A DNA stretch of 64,000 bases from Theocolax elegans (GCA_026168455.1 CM047430.1:6099448-6163447); one strand, 5' to 3'. Positions 10,524 to 23,182 are shown, counted from the first letter of the stretch. Program-made: numbers and translations. The notes: generated by a model not told the origin, from the sequence alone.

Positions 10524-11616
10524 TTTGATGAAATTACTGATTGTATTGATGCGCGGTATATAAGTCCTATAGAAGCCGCTTGGAGAATTGAAGAATTACC
10601 ACTTTCTGGAAGATTTCATACAGTAATTACTGCATGGAACTGCATGGTTTCGATTAAATTTATGTGATGATAATGCAAAAAATATAAAATATTCAAATAC
10701 ACCAAAATTTTATTTATTTAATACAACAACAAAAACGTGGGTTAAAAGAAAAGTTTTTTCTAATGCTTTAGGTAGATTATGTAATGTTAGTATTAAAGAT
10801 ACAGAAAGATTTTATTTAAAATTAATTCTAATTCATAAAAAAGGAGTGACATCTTTTAATGACTTAAAAACAAATGATAATATTTTATACAAAACATTTA
10901 AAGAAGCAGCTATAGCCATGGGATTAGTAGAAACCGATGAACAAATTTTAAAAATTTTTGAAGAAGTAGCAAGTATTATGATGCCAAAAGAATTTAGAAA
11001 ATTTTTTTCGTGGTTTTTAATTGCTGATACTTCATCTTCAGCCTGTAAAATATCGGATAATTTAAAAAAAATTTTATGTAAAGATTTCAAAGAAAATAAG
11101 GAATGTAATCCTTTAAAACATATTAATAAAATTTTAAATTTAGAAAATATTTCTATTTCCGATTTTGGATTACCAGGAATTATTAATATTGCAAATGAAG
11201 TAGATTTAAGTGCTATAAAATTAATGAAGGACGCAAATATGAATTTATTTATTGATCATAAAAATAAACTTAATGAAGATCAAAATAAAATATTTGTAAT
11301 TATATTACACAATTAAATAATAATAACATGATTTTTATTGACGGGCCTGGCGGTATAGGAAAAACTGTTCTTTATAAAACAATTATTTATTATTATTTAG
11401 GGCAAGGAAAAAATGTTATATCTATGGCTTGGACTGGTATTGCATCCATTTTACTACCAGAAGGTATGACGAGTCACAGAACTTTTAAATTACCGTTAGA
11501 TTTGTCAAATATAGTAACGACTTTTTTAAAATTAAAATTAGATAAAAAAATTACGTGAATGTGACATAATAATTTGGGATGAAGCATCTATGATACCTAA
11601 AAAAACATTAGAAGGA
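10524..11616 (+). pseudogene. Helitron Pif1-type helicase, truncated
   Basis: In pieces across frames: DARYISPIEAAWRIEELPL (about 10540), FYLKLILIHKKGVTSFNDL (about 10810-10865, the conserved block before the helicase), an open segment 10846-11316, then Walker A GPGGIGKT at 11343-11366 and Walker B-type IIIWDEASMIPK at about 11570-11600. These are hallmarks of the 5'-3' Pif1-like helicase of Helitrons. The region is about 75% AT with several frameshifts and stops. It ends abruptly at about 11616, where minus-strand gypsy DNA begins, so motifs III-VI are missing. Confidence 0.8.
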
Positions 11617-11837
11617 AGGGCCAAGGAGTCGAGCAATAACTCCAGACGCAAAAGATGGTTGTTTTTCCTGGGGCTGTGCGTCCACATTACCCACCGAAGT
11701 TGCTCGGACCGATGCGACGGTGGTCTCTTCCACCCGCCAGTTCTTCGCTTTACTGCGGCTCCCTCTCTGTCCGGACTTCTCCTGTGTCCCAGACGTTAAA
11801 GGTTGGGAGACCACGGGGCGAGTCAATCATCGCTGGC

Positions 11838-12860
11838 CTAGGATTTTCTCCTTGGTGGTACGTATCTCTTTAAATCGGATACGTGTACTTCAGACCTTCT
11901 CCGTCCAGTCTCTTCAAGTCTTAAGACTACTGGTGATAGTATCTCCTTGACTTCGAAGGGTCCGTCGTACTTAGGCGCCAATTTGGCCGAAATACCTTTG
12001 GCCCCGTGCGATAACGTTCTACACTTCCTCATGACTAAATCGCCTACTTGGAAGGAAGCCACGCGTCTATTTTTGTTATAGACTTTCTCCTGACGTCTCA
12101 ACTCTTCATCCATGTGTTTCCGCACTAGATCTCGAAGTGCATCAAGACGTTTGAGTCGATCCATCCACATCTCGGGATCGATAGGAATTTTAAATTCCCT
12201 CTTCTCAACCTCTCTACGCAGACTCTTTACAGGTTGAGGATGACGTCCAAAATTGAGGAAAGCTGGGGAAACCTTCGTACTTGATTGCGTTGCTATATTA
12301 ATAGCATGACGAAATTCATGTAGATGTTCATCCCAGCTGCGATGATCGGAATCCACAAAGGCCGCGATCATCGTCTTTAATGTCCTATTTGTTCGCTCGA
12401 CGGGGTTGGCTTGTGGTCGGTAAGGAGGAGTCGTGATCTGTTATATCCCGTAATCCTCAAGCATTTGTGTCAACTTATTATTGACGAACTCTGTACCATT
12501 ATCCGAAAGGAAGTAACCAGGAGTTTCCCAACGAAACAGTATGAGTTTCTCAAATGCTTTCGCGACCGACTTACCGGTAGCAGCTCGTAACGGTTTTAAC
12601 TCAACCCACCTCGTGAACAAATCTTGTAAGACCAGTATATATTTGTATTAGTTCTTACTACTAGGCAGTTCCGTTATATCTGCTGCAACCACAGCCCACG
12701 GTCTCTCAATATTACGTTTTTTCATCAACCCTTGAGGGCCCGCCTGTGAGACTTTATAACGTTGGCAGTCTATACAGTGCACAACGAATTGCCTGACATC
12801 ATGGTAGATACCTGGCCAATAATAGTCTCTTGCCACTCGGTCATAGGTCTTTTCCAATAC
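11838..12860 (-). pseudogene. gypsy integrase (zinc, core and C-terminal domains)
   Basis: The N-terminal zinc region (YDRVARDYYWPGIYHDVRQF, then CIDCQRYK) lies at 12857-12750. Catalytic residues of the DDE core are all visible in pieces: Asp in VVAADITELP (about 12680), Asp in LSDNGTEFVN (about 12510) and Glu in RPQANPVERTN (about 12390). Core end, linker and GPY/F-type domain follow from 12371 (FQVGDLVMRK, SAKLAPKYDGPF), ending KRYVPPRRKS at 11838. The frame is broken near 12640 and 12438. Unlike the integrases at 5329 and 38310 this one has no AT-hook tail. Confidence 0.85.
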
Positions 12861-13833
12861 GGAAACTTTTGAGAACTGGACCTCACATCATCCAATCTGG
12901 CGATGTACCATGGGTCGGTAATCACGTCAAAGGAGGCTATTTCGACATCGTCCGAGTCCAGGTTGACTGCGCGAGAGAGTGCGTCGGGAACATAGTGTAG
13001 TGCACCTTTCTTGTGTACAATTTCAAAGTCCCACTGTTGCATCTCAAGCACCCAGCGCGCTAGTCTGCCCGTGGGTTCTTTAAAAGATTTCAGCCATTTG
13101 AGCGCGCTGTGGTCTGTCACAGCTTTGAAACGAGACGCTTCAATATATGGCCGAAGTTTCTTAATTGCCCAGATTAAGGCTAGACACTTTTTCTCCATCG
13201 TCATGTAATTACGCTCTGCCTTGTTCAACACTCGGCTGACGTAAACGATCGGATGCTCAAAACCATCTTCATCTTCTTGGGTTAACACAGCCCCAATAGC
13301 GTAATCACTTGCGTCATTCTGAACCGAGAAAGGCATAGAGAAGTCTGGTCGAGCGAGTACTGGCGCGCCGGCTAGAGCTAACCTGAGTTCACGGAACGCC
13401 GCATCCTGCTCTGGTCGAGAGGGATCTTAATATCCGACTCTCGATTTAAAAAACGAGAATACCAACCGACCATGCCAAGGAAGGAACGAAGTTGTTTAAC
13501 ATTCCTTGGGGTCGGATAATTTAGGACAGGAGCCACTCCATCCACATCGGGACGAAGTCCATCACCATCCAGGCGGTACCCAAGGAACGTAACGCTCGAG
13601 TAACAGAACTGACACTTCTCTCTGTTCAATTTTAGCCCTGCGTCCACTAGTGTCCTTAGAACCATTTCCAACCATTTTAAATGTTCCTCGAAGGTTTCGG
13701 TTATAACGATTAGATCGTCCAGGTAACCAGAAACATGAGGTTCAACTTCGGTACCGAATAGAGCATCGATCAACCGTGCAAATGTCATGGGTGCATTCAT
13801 CAGTCCAAACGGCATCCGTGTGAACTGCCACAA
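12861..13833 (-). pseudogene. gypsy reverse transcriptase C-terminal half and RNase H
   Basis: RT palm motif YLDDLIVI lies near 13715, with FTRMPFGLMNAP before it and NREKCQFCYSSVTFLGYRL after it. Frame 13833-13378 ends early (a frameshift after SDIKIPL). RNase H resumes at 13336: FSVQNDASDYAIGAVLTQ (first catalytic Asp), YMTMEKKCLALIWA (Glu), AVTDHSALKWL (Asp), then the tether toward integrase. Family assignment is firm; the frame breaks make it inactive. Confidence 0.88.
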
Positions 13834-15220
13834 CCCAGACGGCGGTATAATGTCGACTAATTTCTGACATTAACACTTGGAAATATGCCTTCTTAAGATC
13901 GATCTTAGAGATGAATTTGGCATTATGTAACTTATCCAGGATCGAATCCATATTCGGTATTGGATATGGGTCACGTTTGGTTACCGCATTCAAATCTCGG
14001 AAGTCTATGCAAAAACGATAGCTACCTTCGTCTTTGCGGACTATCACTGGAGCGGCAGACCATTCACTTGCACTCGGTTCAATGATTCCTCTCTCAAACA
14101 TTTTTCTGACTTCTTGCTGGGCGAATTCGAGGACTTTAGGCGACATACGTCTTGGTTTGTGACGTACTGGTCGTGCACCTGACTCTACTTCCACTAACTT
14201 TCTTACCCTCTCTCGCTGGTCATCGTTAATCTCAATGATGCCTGCACACTCTGCGAGAATCCTCGTGTCTTCGTCTTGGATTCCATCCTTGACAAAAGAC
14301 TGCCATGTTCCGGCGCGAACGCGCCAGAGGGCATCGCCAATTTTAACCTCGATGTTCCAATGTTGAAGGAAGTCCATACCGAGGATCATCGAGTGTTCCA
14401 TACTCTCGACTATTCTCAGTTGGATGTTGCCATCTAATCCCTCAATTCCTAATAGAACATCTAACAAACCTAGGACTTTCAGTGCCGGTCCTGCGACACC
14501 TCGCACGACTACCTTGGCCGGTTTCCACTTATCCCTGTAGCATTCCGCTACGTCAACGCGTATAAGTGAAACCATTGCTCCTGGGTCGAATAATGCTTTA
14601 AAGTCCTTGCCACCAAGTCTTGTCGAGAAGATCAAACGGTTTTCGGATTGCACTCCCGCAACCATGTCTTCGGCTTGACTGTCAAGTAGAGCTGGAGTCG
14701 AACTTGTATCTCTGGACGTCTTCGGGACGGCTCCTGCCCCCCCCTGAACTGTTCTAATCGGCAACGATTTGGAACTGTTCATCATCTGATCATGAGAGAC
14801 AGTCATTTTACTCTCATTATACTGTTTTAAACTCTTTTCGTTGATCGTAGGTTGGGGTGACAATGAGTAACGAGTATCATCGTTTTCATTGGTGGGGTTA
14901 CATAGGTTGAGAGTTTTTCTCTCGTTCTCTATTTCCTTGAATAACTGTTTGTGTTGGTTAACGGCCTGCCTATGGAGTACTTCTGACCAGAAAGACTCTT
15001 TGTTTTTCTTCATCTCTAGAAGTTCTAAATCTGCTTTGTTCGGTGCTTCAAACGTTGGAGTTACCTTGGAAGGAGTCTCAGCTTTAACCATAGGTAACTC
15101 AGCAGATTTCGGCAAATTCAGATGTTCAGAGGTATTCTCTCTTACCTTCTGAACGTTCGTTTGCTCTCCGTTAAGCAGTTCAGCAAAGGCAATGAGGTGT
15201 TTGTCCTTCTTAACAAACAA
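13834..15220 (-). pseudogene. gypsy protease and reverse transcriptase N-terminal half
   Basis: The open stretch begins with a Lys/Glu-rich spacer, then an aspartic protease: ALFDPGAMVSLI at about 14590 and ILGMDFL near the end. The active-site triplet is DPG rather than the usual DTG or DSG, which would be expected to impair it. RT motifs follow: RRMSPKVLEFAQQEV, GIIEPSASEWSAAPVI, RFCIDFRDLNAVT and KIDLKKAYFQV (first catalytic Asp). A frameshift at about 13850 separates this from the YLDD half. Pol is in a different frame from gag (gag ends at 15274), so a gag-pol frameshift would have been needed. Confidence 0.85.
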
Positions 15221-15273
15221 CCTCGCGGGTTCACCAACCCGTATTTCTTGCCCCCTAGAGCTCTTACGCTCTT

Positions 15274-18117
15274 TTAATTGCGTGCAGGGCCCGGGGGACG
15301 ATTCTGGTACCCTGCCGCTAGGTTTCCCAGATATTGCCGTACATGCTCACAATTTGGACAATTATCTAGGGTTACCCCAGTTGTGTGGCACACCTGACAC
15401 TCAATGGGCGCTGCCACGTTCGGGCACTGGTCCACTGTATGTCCCATACTTGCGCACTGGAGGCAAGTCTGATTGGGACAATCGGAATATCGGTGTCCTA
15501 CTCTGTGGCATGTAAAACATATGCCAAAGAAGGGACTATTCGGATTCCTTTGCAAACCAGCGTCTTGGGTCTGCCTCTGCGTAGTACGATCATATACCGT
15601 ACTTTGTCTACGTTGAGGCGTGTATACGGGTGTCGTCTGAGCTTGAGCAACGTATTTTTTCGGCCTTGCACCGTTATATTGCTGCTGCTTTGACCCTGTC
15701 TGTCTATTTTCCGAATATTATCTTGCATTGTTAATATTTTGTGGTCCCACAAAATTTTTACTTTGTTGCAAGTACTGACGTTGACTTGTGTTGCGAGTAC
15801 CATACACATTGGCTACTTCACAATCACTTGAAGATGGGCTAGAAGAATGTTTCTTATTTTTCTTGCTCCTTTTCTTTTTCAACGTCTTCTTCTTCGTTGG
15901 TGGAGATGGCTGAGGAACCGGTTGGATCTTCTTATTCTCAACTAATGAGGCGACTTTCCCCGAAACTTTGGACGAACTCCGTTTTGGGAAAGCTTGTGGG
16001 ATATGAACTTGTTCTCTCGGTGTAGGTTCCGTAAGTCTCTTGTCCCATACCAAGTGTTCCTCATATTCTTTGCCGTACTTCATTATGTCTTCGAATTTAT
16101 TTATGGATCTCGAGGACATAAATTTACGTCACTCCGGTCTTAGTTGAGAATATGCCATCTCTACTTGTTGGCGCAACAGAGGAGGTCGGCGGAATTTCCG
16201 CACAATAGCCTTAAAGCAATTCAGGTATTTTACGACCTTCTCTCCTTTGCCTTGCGTGCGACATTGTAGATCCTCGAACAAATCTTGATCTCGCAACTCC
16301 TGACCGTATTCATTCAAAAATTCATTTTCGAAGTCATACCAGTTACGTAAAGAAGATTGGACGGCCCTATACCAAAATAGGGCTGTCTTCTTAAACACGC
16401 AAGGCAATGCGCTAAGAATACGCCGGTCAGAGAACTGGTCATCATTTCTGAAGTCTTGTAAACTATCTAGGAATTCTTCGGCATCGTCGTTGGTCTCCCC
16501 ATCGAACGATAGACCCCAGTCTCTGAGGGCTCTTGCACAACCAGGCCGATCCTTTCTATCTCTCACTGGTGGCTGGTCGTATCCCAAAGGGACTAATGCA
16601 CCCATGATCTCACTTTGGTAATTCCTATCACGCCGGTGGACATCTCGACTCGGCGATGGTACTCTGCTACGTCTGTCAGGGAGGCGCTCCTTGCGATATC
16701 TTCTCGCATAGTAAGCGGTAGCATCCTCCCTATTTGCAGCGTAATATTCGTCCGAATCTAAGTTGCTAAGATTAGAATCGGTTTGAGTACTTTGATCGCG
16801 TCTAGCGACAGCTCGCTCGTGCTCGACGGGATCATTATTCGTTTCGCGGTATCTGTTGTAACCATTGTCACACTGTGTAGAGGCTTCCCTCCTAGTGTGA
16901 GTACTTTGGTTACGATCGGACGTGTAAGACTTGCGATTCCCTTCATTTGGTAACCGTCTAGAAGTGGACGTTTCACTCCTGTGATAGCGCTCACCTTCCG
17001 AGAACGATTCATCATCTGCTTCTTCTGGTGCTGGCGCATATCTGTGCGAGGAGCTCCTGTTGTTATGCTTGCCATAACTAACCTTCCTCTGACATGTACC
17101 GTATTGATCACGACTGTGTGAACGATAATTCGGAGCTTCCCTCCGATTATCAGTCGACTGCCTGCGATCGGTGGAGGGGAGTTCATAGTCCCTGCTCGTC
17201 TGTTGTCGCGACATTTTTGACTGAATCTCCGAAACGCGCTTTTTAATAGTTCCAAAACTACTAAATTGGCTGGGAGTAGACCGTCCATGTGCATCGGAGT
17301 TCAGTCCAAAATCATTACGACGAATGGCGCCCTTTTCCACTGGATTGTGGTTACCAACCAACGAGTTACGCTGATCCCGGTGTGACGCATGTGGTGAATT
17401 TATAGCATGCGTCTCACCTAGACCAGTATATGTGGCGGTCGACACCGTCAATTGTCTCAAAGTTGGTACGTTAGCCGTCGGAATCGCCGCTTCTGCGTTA
17501 ACGCCTGCTGCATTATCAGAAAACGATCTCGATTCATCCGTCGGCGTGGGCACTCTACTATGTGTAGTCACATTTCCCTCTTCTTCCTGAATGGGGGTTA
17601 TGTGCTCACTTGTTGGTCTATCGTCTGACAACTCAGACTCTATAGACCTGTTGGTACCAGAAGGTATCACACTACCTCTTCTGGAACGCTTTCGGTGCTT
17701 CTGCCAGAACTGTAGACAAGCTAAAGGCTTGGTCGCTGGTTGGGCAGAATTATCCTCGTCGTAATTGGGATACCAAGGCACGTCAATTTGAGGATCATAA
17801 CACTTAATCCTATGTCTTAGAAGGCGCTCTCTACACTCAAACTCTTCGCTATTTGCATTAAGGTGCAAACGATCGAGCTGGGCGTAGATCTCCTCCAAAG
17901 CAAGTGATCTGATGTCCTTTTTAATGTGCCTCGCATCCCGCGAGTCACTCAGTATTTTGCACATACGCGTCTCGTAAATGCCCATCGTAATTTTTTTGAT
18001 AAGGCAGAGACGGCGTTGTGCACCTGAGGATTTCTTCTCAGTTGGCACACCAACTGCGTCCCCGTATGCCCTGTAAAGCTTGGACAACTGAGGAGATAGC
18101 TCAGAGTCCAGACTCAA
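15274..18117 (-). pseudogene. gypsy Gag with zinc knuckles, stop codons
   Basis: The long frame 18117-16129 is followed in the same frame by 16119-15718 and 15555-15274, separated by a TGA at 16129 and a further stop near 15717. Parts: N-terminal conserved region (RRLCLIKKI, LHLNANSEEFECRERLLRHR), Arg/Ser/Asp-rich linker, capsid-like domain at about residues 520-605 (LSFDGETNDDAEEFL, ALFWYRAVQ), Lys/Ser tail, two CX2CX4HX4C knuckles (CFTCHRVGHRYSDC, CLQCASMGHTVDQC) and a third all-Cys cluster (CQVC...CPNC). The codon at 18117 is TTG. The first in-frame ATG is at 17985, inside sequence that aligns with the sister Gag at 61150. Confidence 0.85.
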
Positions 18118-18570
18118 ATATAGAGTACAAAACTACAATATTTGAAAAGGCATATCCTACATAAAGAGAAAAGAACACAACAAAATTCCGATCCAAACTT
18201 GGCAGACTAATTAACTAATAAAAATCTAAATAAAACAACAAGGAAAATTAATGTAAATTAATATTATCTTTATATACAAACTATAAAAAAAATTTTGTTT
18301 ACTACCAGATTCGAAAGCTTAATCGAATCTGTATTCGGATCAATGGAAAAAAATTTTGCTGTCGATCTTCTCTTTAAAATCTAAGTAAAATTGCAAACGA
18401 TACTTGGAACAATCCAAGACCGAATTAATTCGACAAACAAATTAATTTGGTAACAATTTTAAAAATAAATTGCTATCGATTGCAACTTACAAACAAAAAT
18501 AATAATAAAAATATTTTAATTTGCTGACACAAGAAATTAAATATTGAAAGGAAAAGAAAAAAAAAATTGT

Positions 18571-18840
18571 GGAAGCCACAAATATATTTATTTTGACAAA
18601 CAAAATAATTATAAGTTTACACAAATTGTAAATTTCATACAATAAAAAAAAAATTTTGTAAAGAGTAGCTTCAAAAGAAAAGAATTTTTCTCAACAAGAT
18701 CTCAGTGGAAGCCACAAATATATTTATTTGACAAACAAAATAATTATAAGTTTACACAATTGTAAATTTCATACAATAAAAAAAAAATTTTGTAAAGAGT
18801 AGCTTCAAAAGAAAAGAATTTTTCTCAACAAGATCTCACA
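18571..18840. repeat. tandem duplication of about 135 bases in the leader
   Basis: The unit starting GTGGAAGCCACAAATATATT and ending CAACAAGATCTCA is present twice, at about 18571-18707 and 18710-18839, differing by a few single-base indels. It is a recent local duplication inside the leader of the minus-strand gypsy element. Confidence 0.9.
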
Positions 18841-19733
18841 AAAGAAAAAAAAAATTATATGTGATTAAAACAAAAAAAAATCTTAAGTTTGATTTAAAAC
18901 ACACAAAAAGAATTAATTTTATTGTTAACCTCCAAAAAAAAATTTTAATTTATTTGTAAAATAAATTATATATTTTATTTATTACTAATTTTGTATATAT
19001 TATATTATATTATATTATATAAAAATTAACAATATAAATAAGCAATTAATTTGACAAACAAATTAATTGCAATTTATTTCTTAATTTGGAGGAAAAGAAA
19101 AAAAAAATTAAGAAAATAAGTCAAAGAAATTTTCCCGTCAGCAGAATTAATGATTAAGTGACAAACACTTAATCAAAATAATATTAATAATAACAATTGA
19201 TATAAATGTAACACCGATATCACGATGCGTCTCAGCACTAATGCGAGCCAAAATCGCGACGGTAAAAAAAAATTTATCAACCTTGACTTATCTGACTAAC
19301 AGACAATGTCAAAATTGATTATAATAATATTAATAATTATTAACACACAACAAACAAAAAAAATTATTGTATAATTTCAAAATTATCAGCTGACTAACAG
19401 CGTGATAATATTTTTGAACAATTAATTCAAAAGTATATATATTACAACAAAAGCAAATTATTAATAATAATAATAATAATAATGATAATAATAAAATTAA
19501 TAATTATAAGCATTAAAATTATTATTGGTCGTCTCGAACTGATACGAAATCAGTGAGTCGAACTCAAAAATATTTCACACACACACAAATTGTTAAACTC
19601 GCTTTAAAGCGAGTCAACAAAATTCACGCAATGAAATTAAAAATGAAATTACGGTCGCGCAGAGGGAGAAATTTTCCTTCTTGCGTAGCAACGACGGATA
19701 ATCGCTCGGTATATGCCGTATAATGTATATGTT

Positions 19734-20160
19734 TTCTCTTTCTCTCTCTCTCTCTCTCTTTCTCGATACTCGTTACACTTACGCCGCGCGAGTCTAATGC
19801 CGGCTAGTTGGGAGTTTCTCTCTCTCTCCCACTAGCGGACTCGTGCTCACTCGGCACTCCACGACTCCGCGACGCAATGTCTCTCTCTCTCTCTCTCACT
19901 CACGCACTGGTTCTCTCTCACTCTCTCCCTCTCTCTCACTCTCTCCCTCTCTCTCACTCTCTCCCTCTCTCTCACACAATCACAATATACGGCTAGGGAT
20001 ATCCGCGCGTCCCTACTTTAACGCGAACTCGAAATTTCAAATTTTTCGCTCTCTCTCTCTCACTCTCTCTCACACACACACACACACACGATTCAATCAT
20101 AATGGCATGCATCCATGCCATTATAAACCTATATGCTCTCTCTCTCTCTCTCTCTCACAC
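19734..20160. repeat. CT/GA microsatellite blocks in the gypsy leader
   Basis: CT tracts at 19736-19763, 19878-19976 (with TCTCTCCC higher-order units), 20048-20088 (running into CA) and 20139-20157. The sister element has GA tracts at the same relative place, so they seem to be part of the family design rather than random insertions. Confidence 0.85.
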
Positions 20161-20320
20161 CCGTGACTTGAAAATCAAAAATTTTAAAAAATAAATAACC
20201 CGCTATTTCCTATCTAAATACAGGTAAACCTGTACATAGAAGAAACACTTATTTAAAAAAAAAAATAAGACAGAATTCACCGACCCGAAATCTCCTCGAC
20301 ACGCAGGTGGTACAACTACC

Positions 20321-20338
20321 GTCCCGTCACGGTCGCCA
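20321..20338 (-). promoter_or_regulatory. primer-binding site, tRNA-Arg type
   Basis: On the minus strand this reads TGGCGACCGTGACGGGAC, two bases inside the LTR edge. TGGCGACCGTGAC matches the tRNA-Arg site known from mdg1/412-type gypsy elements, and the plus-strand element has nearly the same site at 58496. Confidence 0.88.
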
Positions 20339-20340
20339 TT

Positions 20341-21373
20341 TGTAACGTGGTATTTCGTCCCAATACCAGTTACAAGTTATTTATTAATTTATTACAGGGA
20401 GGACGGCCCGAAGAACGCGTCTTTGTCGTCGCCGTGGGTTAATAAGTTAACCCGTCGGGACACGGTAGCGGAGATAGGACGATCTCCTACGTATCGACAC
20501 ACGTGGCGGGAAAATCGGCAATCGGAATGATCAATTGCGGGTTAATTTATAATTAAATGATAACGCGACCGTTATATAAAAATAAAACAAATAAGTATTT
20601 ATTTAATAAATTACACGTAGGTGCCCGACAATACTTAACGGGGCGTTCTCCCGGTCGCATGGTATATACGCGGCAAGCAGGGGCTGCCCCCGTGCTCGCC
20701 CCGCGCAATACCCAATCGATTTCGGTAGCACCGGTATGCTATCGAACAAACATACGTGCACACACACACAACACGCTCTAAGATATACCGACTGACGTCG
20801 AGTACTTACCGGGCTGGTTTGTCCATTGGCCCTGGTGCGCGTCGGCGCTCCGACGTCTGCTGGCCGGTGGAGTCGGCCCGGTTTCCCGTCGTCCTCGACG
20901 GTAGCCTGCAGGTGCGGCCTGATGCCGCGGCGATTCGCCTACCTCGGGGAACACTCGACCCGAAGTATTTGGTCCTTCGCACTGCACTCACACGAAATCA
21001 CGAGCACTCGCGTACGGCTTCCTGGAGCACGGACGAACCGGTCCGGTACTTCCCGTGGCGCGCGAAACTAAACGTGACGATGTGTAAAAGATAATGCTGT
21101 CGCGGTCAAGACCGGCAGCGTACGCAGCTTTTCGGGAATTGTCGCATTCCCGAAAGTACTTAACACACACACACAATAACAATTGTATATACGGATGCTC
21201 GAACACATCCTCGGTCGTCGACATAAACACGCGTGCTTCGTGGCCTTGAGGAGGCAACGCACGAAACAATAACAACGTGCGAGATTTTAAGATATAATAT
21301 TTAATACATACTACGAAATAATATAATAATACATTAAGTATTATTTATTCCATTGCAACGACGTCTCGTCGCA
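20341..21373 (-). repeat. 5' LTR of the minus-strand gypsy element
   Basis: The PBS-side edge is TGTAACGTGGTATTTCG on the plus strand, i.e. the LTR ends ...CCACGTTACA. The other edge is set at 21373 because the minus-strand start TGCGACGAGACGTCGTTGCA aligns with the start of the LTR at 57457 (TGTGACGGAAATCGTCACA). This gives about 1033 bases, against 1037 for the sister LTR. It contains TAATAAAT-type signals and GC-rich blocks. The partner 3' LTR is missing. Confidence 0.8.
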
Positions 21374-21818
21374 AGTTGATTGTATTCTTGTTGGTAAGTA
21401 TATACAATTTACTATTTTAGGTAAGTTAAATTTTGATTAAATTTATAATTATTTATTATAATGTAAATTATAAGTTAAAAAAATTCATATAATATAAAAT
21501 TTGCAGTTAAAGTTTACATTTATGAATTTTGTTTAAAATCTTTTTTTTTTTTTGACATAACGTGGTGTATGGCTAACGGCGATGGGTTTCCTCATTATGT
21601 TTTTAATACATATCTATCTTTATTTTATAATTTTTATTCTTACTTCATTATACTAAAATTTTGGTAATCTTTTATTTATAAATTTTTTTTTTAATTTAAT
21701 ATGCTAAATTTTTATAACCCAACGCGCCATAATAGTACCTCCAGGGTGGTGTGGAAATCTGTTTAATAATAATATGATGATAATATATTTATAATATATA
21801 CATTTCCTTTATATTATA
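21374..21818. other. intergenic AT-rich DNA
   Basis: No coding frame or recognised repeat. This is the stretch between the gypsy LTR and the terminal repeat of the composite element. Confidence 0.5.
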
Positions 21819-22004
21819 CAGGGTGATCCAGAAACATAGGTAACATATATATATATATATTCCGACTCAGAAAATTAATTCGAGTATAACCACGTCGGAA
21901 TTTTTAAAAAATATTAATTAGGCGAGGCGTAATTAATTTTGGAAATGGGCCAATCAGAGGCCGGATTAGGGAAGAAAGGTGAGCGGCGTTGCCACGCGAG
22001 ACTA

Positions 22005-23182
22005 ATTAGGCCAGTCAAATTAGCCTCTCAAGACCCCGTTTTTCGCCAAAATTCCTGAAAGCAATTTTTTTGTTGGAAATGGTCAGGAACGATATGTAGA
22101 ACAATAAAATCTGGAAGAAAGCCAAAATTTTTGTGCGCTATGTTTTTTATAAACAATTAAAGTTTGATTTCGGCACTTTTTTTTATATTTTTCTCTGCGG
22201 TTCGAAAAGTATTGATTTTAGCGGAAAAAGTTTTTAGTAAAAGTTGTTCATTATTAAATTATCTACAAAAAATTCCGCGAGAGCCCCCCTCTAAGTCTAT
22301 TAGTTTACTTGCAAATTGAAAAAGACTAGAGAATTTGTCAAAATCGAAATTTGTTAATAACTTTTAAAAAAATTACTTTATTTTATTGTTACTTTAGAAA
22401 AATATACTACTCTATTGTCTAAACTAATATGCCAAATTTCGAGCTTCTATCGATTATAGTTTTCTTTAATAATTCTCTGAATTTCAAAAAAATTTTTTTT
22501 TACAGTATAATATTTTTGTTAAAAAATATCCTGATTGAACGCCGCAGCTTGTGATTAAAGTGAAGAGTTATATTTCAATAAACTTTTTTGAAAACCACGA
22601 AATTTTAATTAGGAGAGCCCCTGGAAGCTAATGTTTATAAAGTGCTTAATTAACTATTGTTTCAAAGACAACATTTTAGTCCGATTAAAATCAAATAAAG
22701 TCTAATGAAAAGTACGGAATTTTATCTAATTTAAAAAAAAAAAAAAATTTCGTCTACGTGCATATAGGGGCTGAGTTACGTTTTTTTTTTATAAGAAGAG
22801 ATTGTTCCGTAAATAAACGTGATATCGTCATGTTTGAAATCGGAGGTTGCAGTTAAATCCTTGTAGTATATGCATTATTATGAGTTGTTGCTCTCACATG
22901 GATTTGCGATTGTGAAAATTGTAATGGAAAAACGTGAACGGACAGCTACGCCCGATAAGTGCTGTGAGACACGGAGTGGGGGTAGGCGCGAGTGCGACCG
23001 CTCGAAACTGAAAAATAATTTTCAAATCCGAGTCGCTCGGAAAAAAGTAGCGTAACTCAGCCAAATATGCTTATTTTTTTATCATCCTTTTTTTGATGTG
23101 GGGTAGCGTAACAAAAAAGTAACTTTAACGTCGTCAGATATAAGATTTTAATTTATTTAAACAATAAAAAATACGTGTTTTT
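22005..23182. repeat. long inverted repeat, left arm
   Basis: It is the reverse complement of 26338-27513 along its whole length, for example CTGAAAGCAATTTTTTTGTTG at 22056 against its complement near 27450, and ATACGTGTTTT near 23171 against AAAACACGTAT at 26340. Arms differ by scattered substitutions and small indels. There is no coding frame apart from a 61-codon by-product. Confidence 0.9.

Larger units (their letters stand above)
18118..20320 (-). other. gypsy leader rich in small hairpins
   Basis: Non-coding 2.2 kb between PBS and gag. In element sense it starts with GA microsatellites (20160-19740) and continues as AT-rich DNA full of short inverted repeats: 20222-20237 (TACAGG/CCTGTA), 19598-19613, 19381-19410, 19151-19175, 19042-19070 (12-base perfect arms), 18419-18451, 18403-18418 and 18306-18331. 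Several loops read TTTGT or TTAGT in element sense with a G-C closing pair. The same layout is found at 58514-61146. Confidence 0.75.
11617..21373 (-). mobile_element. Ty3/gypsy LTR retrotransposon, minus strand, 3' end missing
   Basis: Read on the minus strand: 5' LTR (21373-20341), tRNA-Arg PBS (20338-20321), long structured leader (20320-18118), gag, protease, RT, RNase H, integrase in the usual gypsy order, ending at 11617 without a 3' LTR. Gag and leader are clearly related to the plus-strand element at 57457. tRNA-Arg priming is known for the mdg1/412 group. Several frameshifts and stops show it is dead. The junction at 11617 with the Helitron helicase is either an insertion with later deletion or an assembly join. 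Confidence 0.88.
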
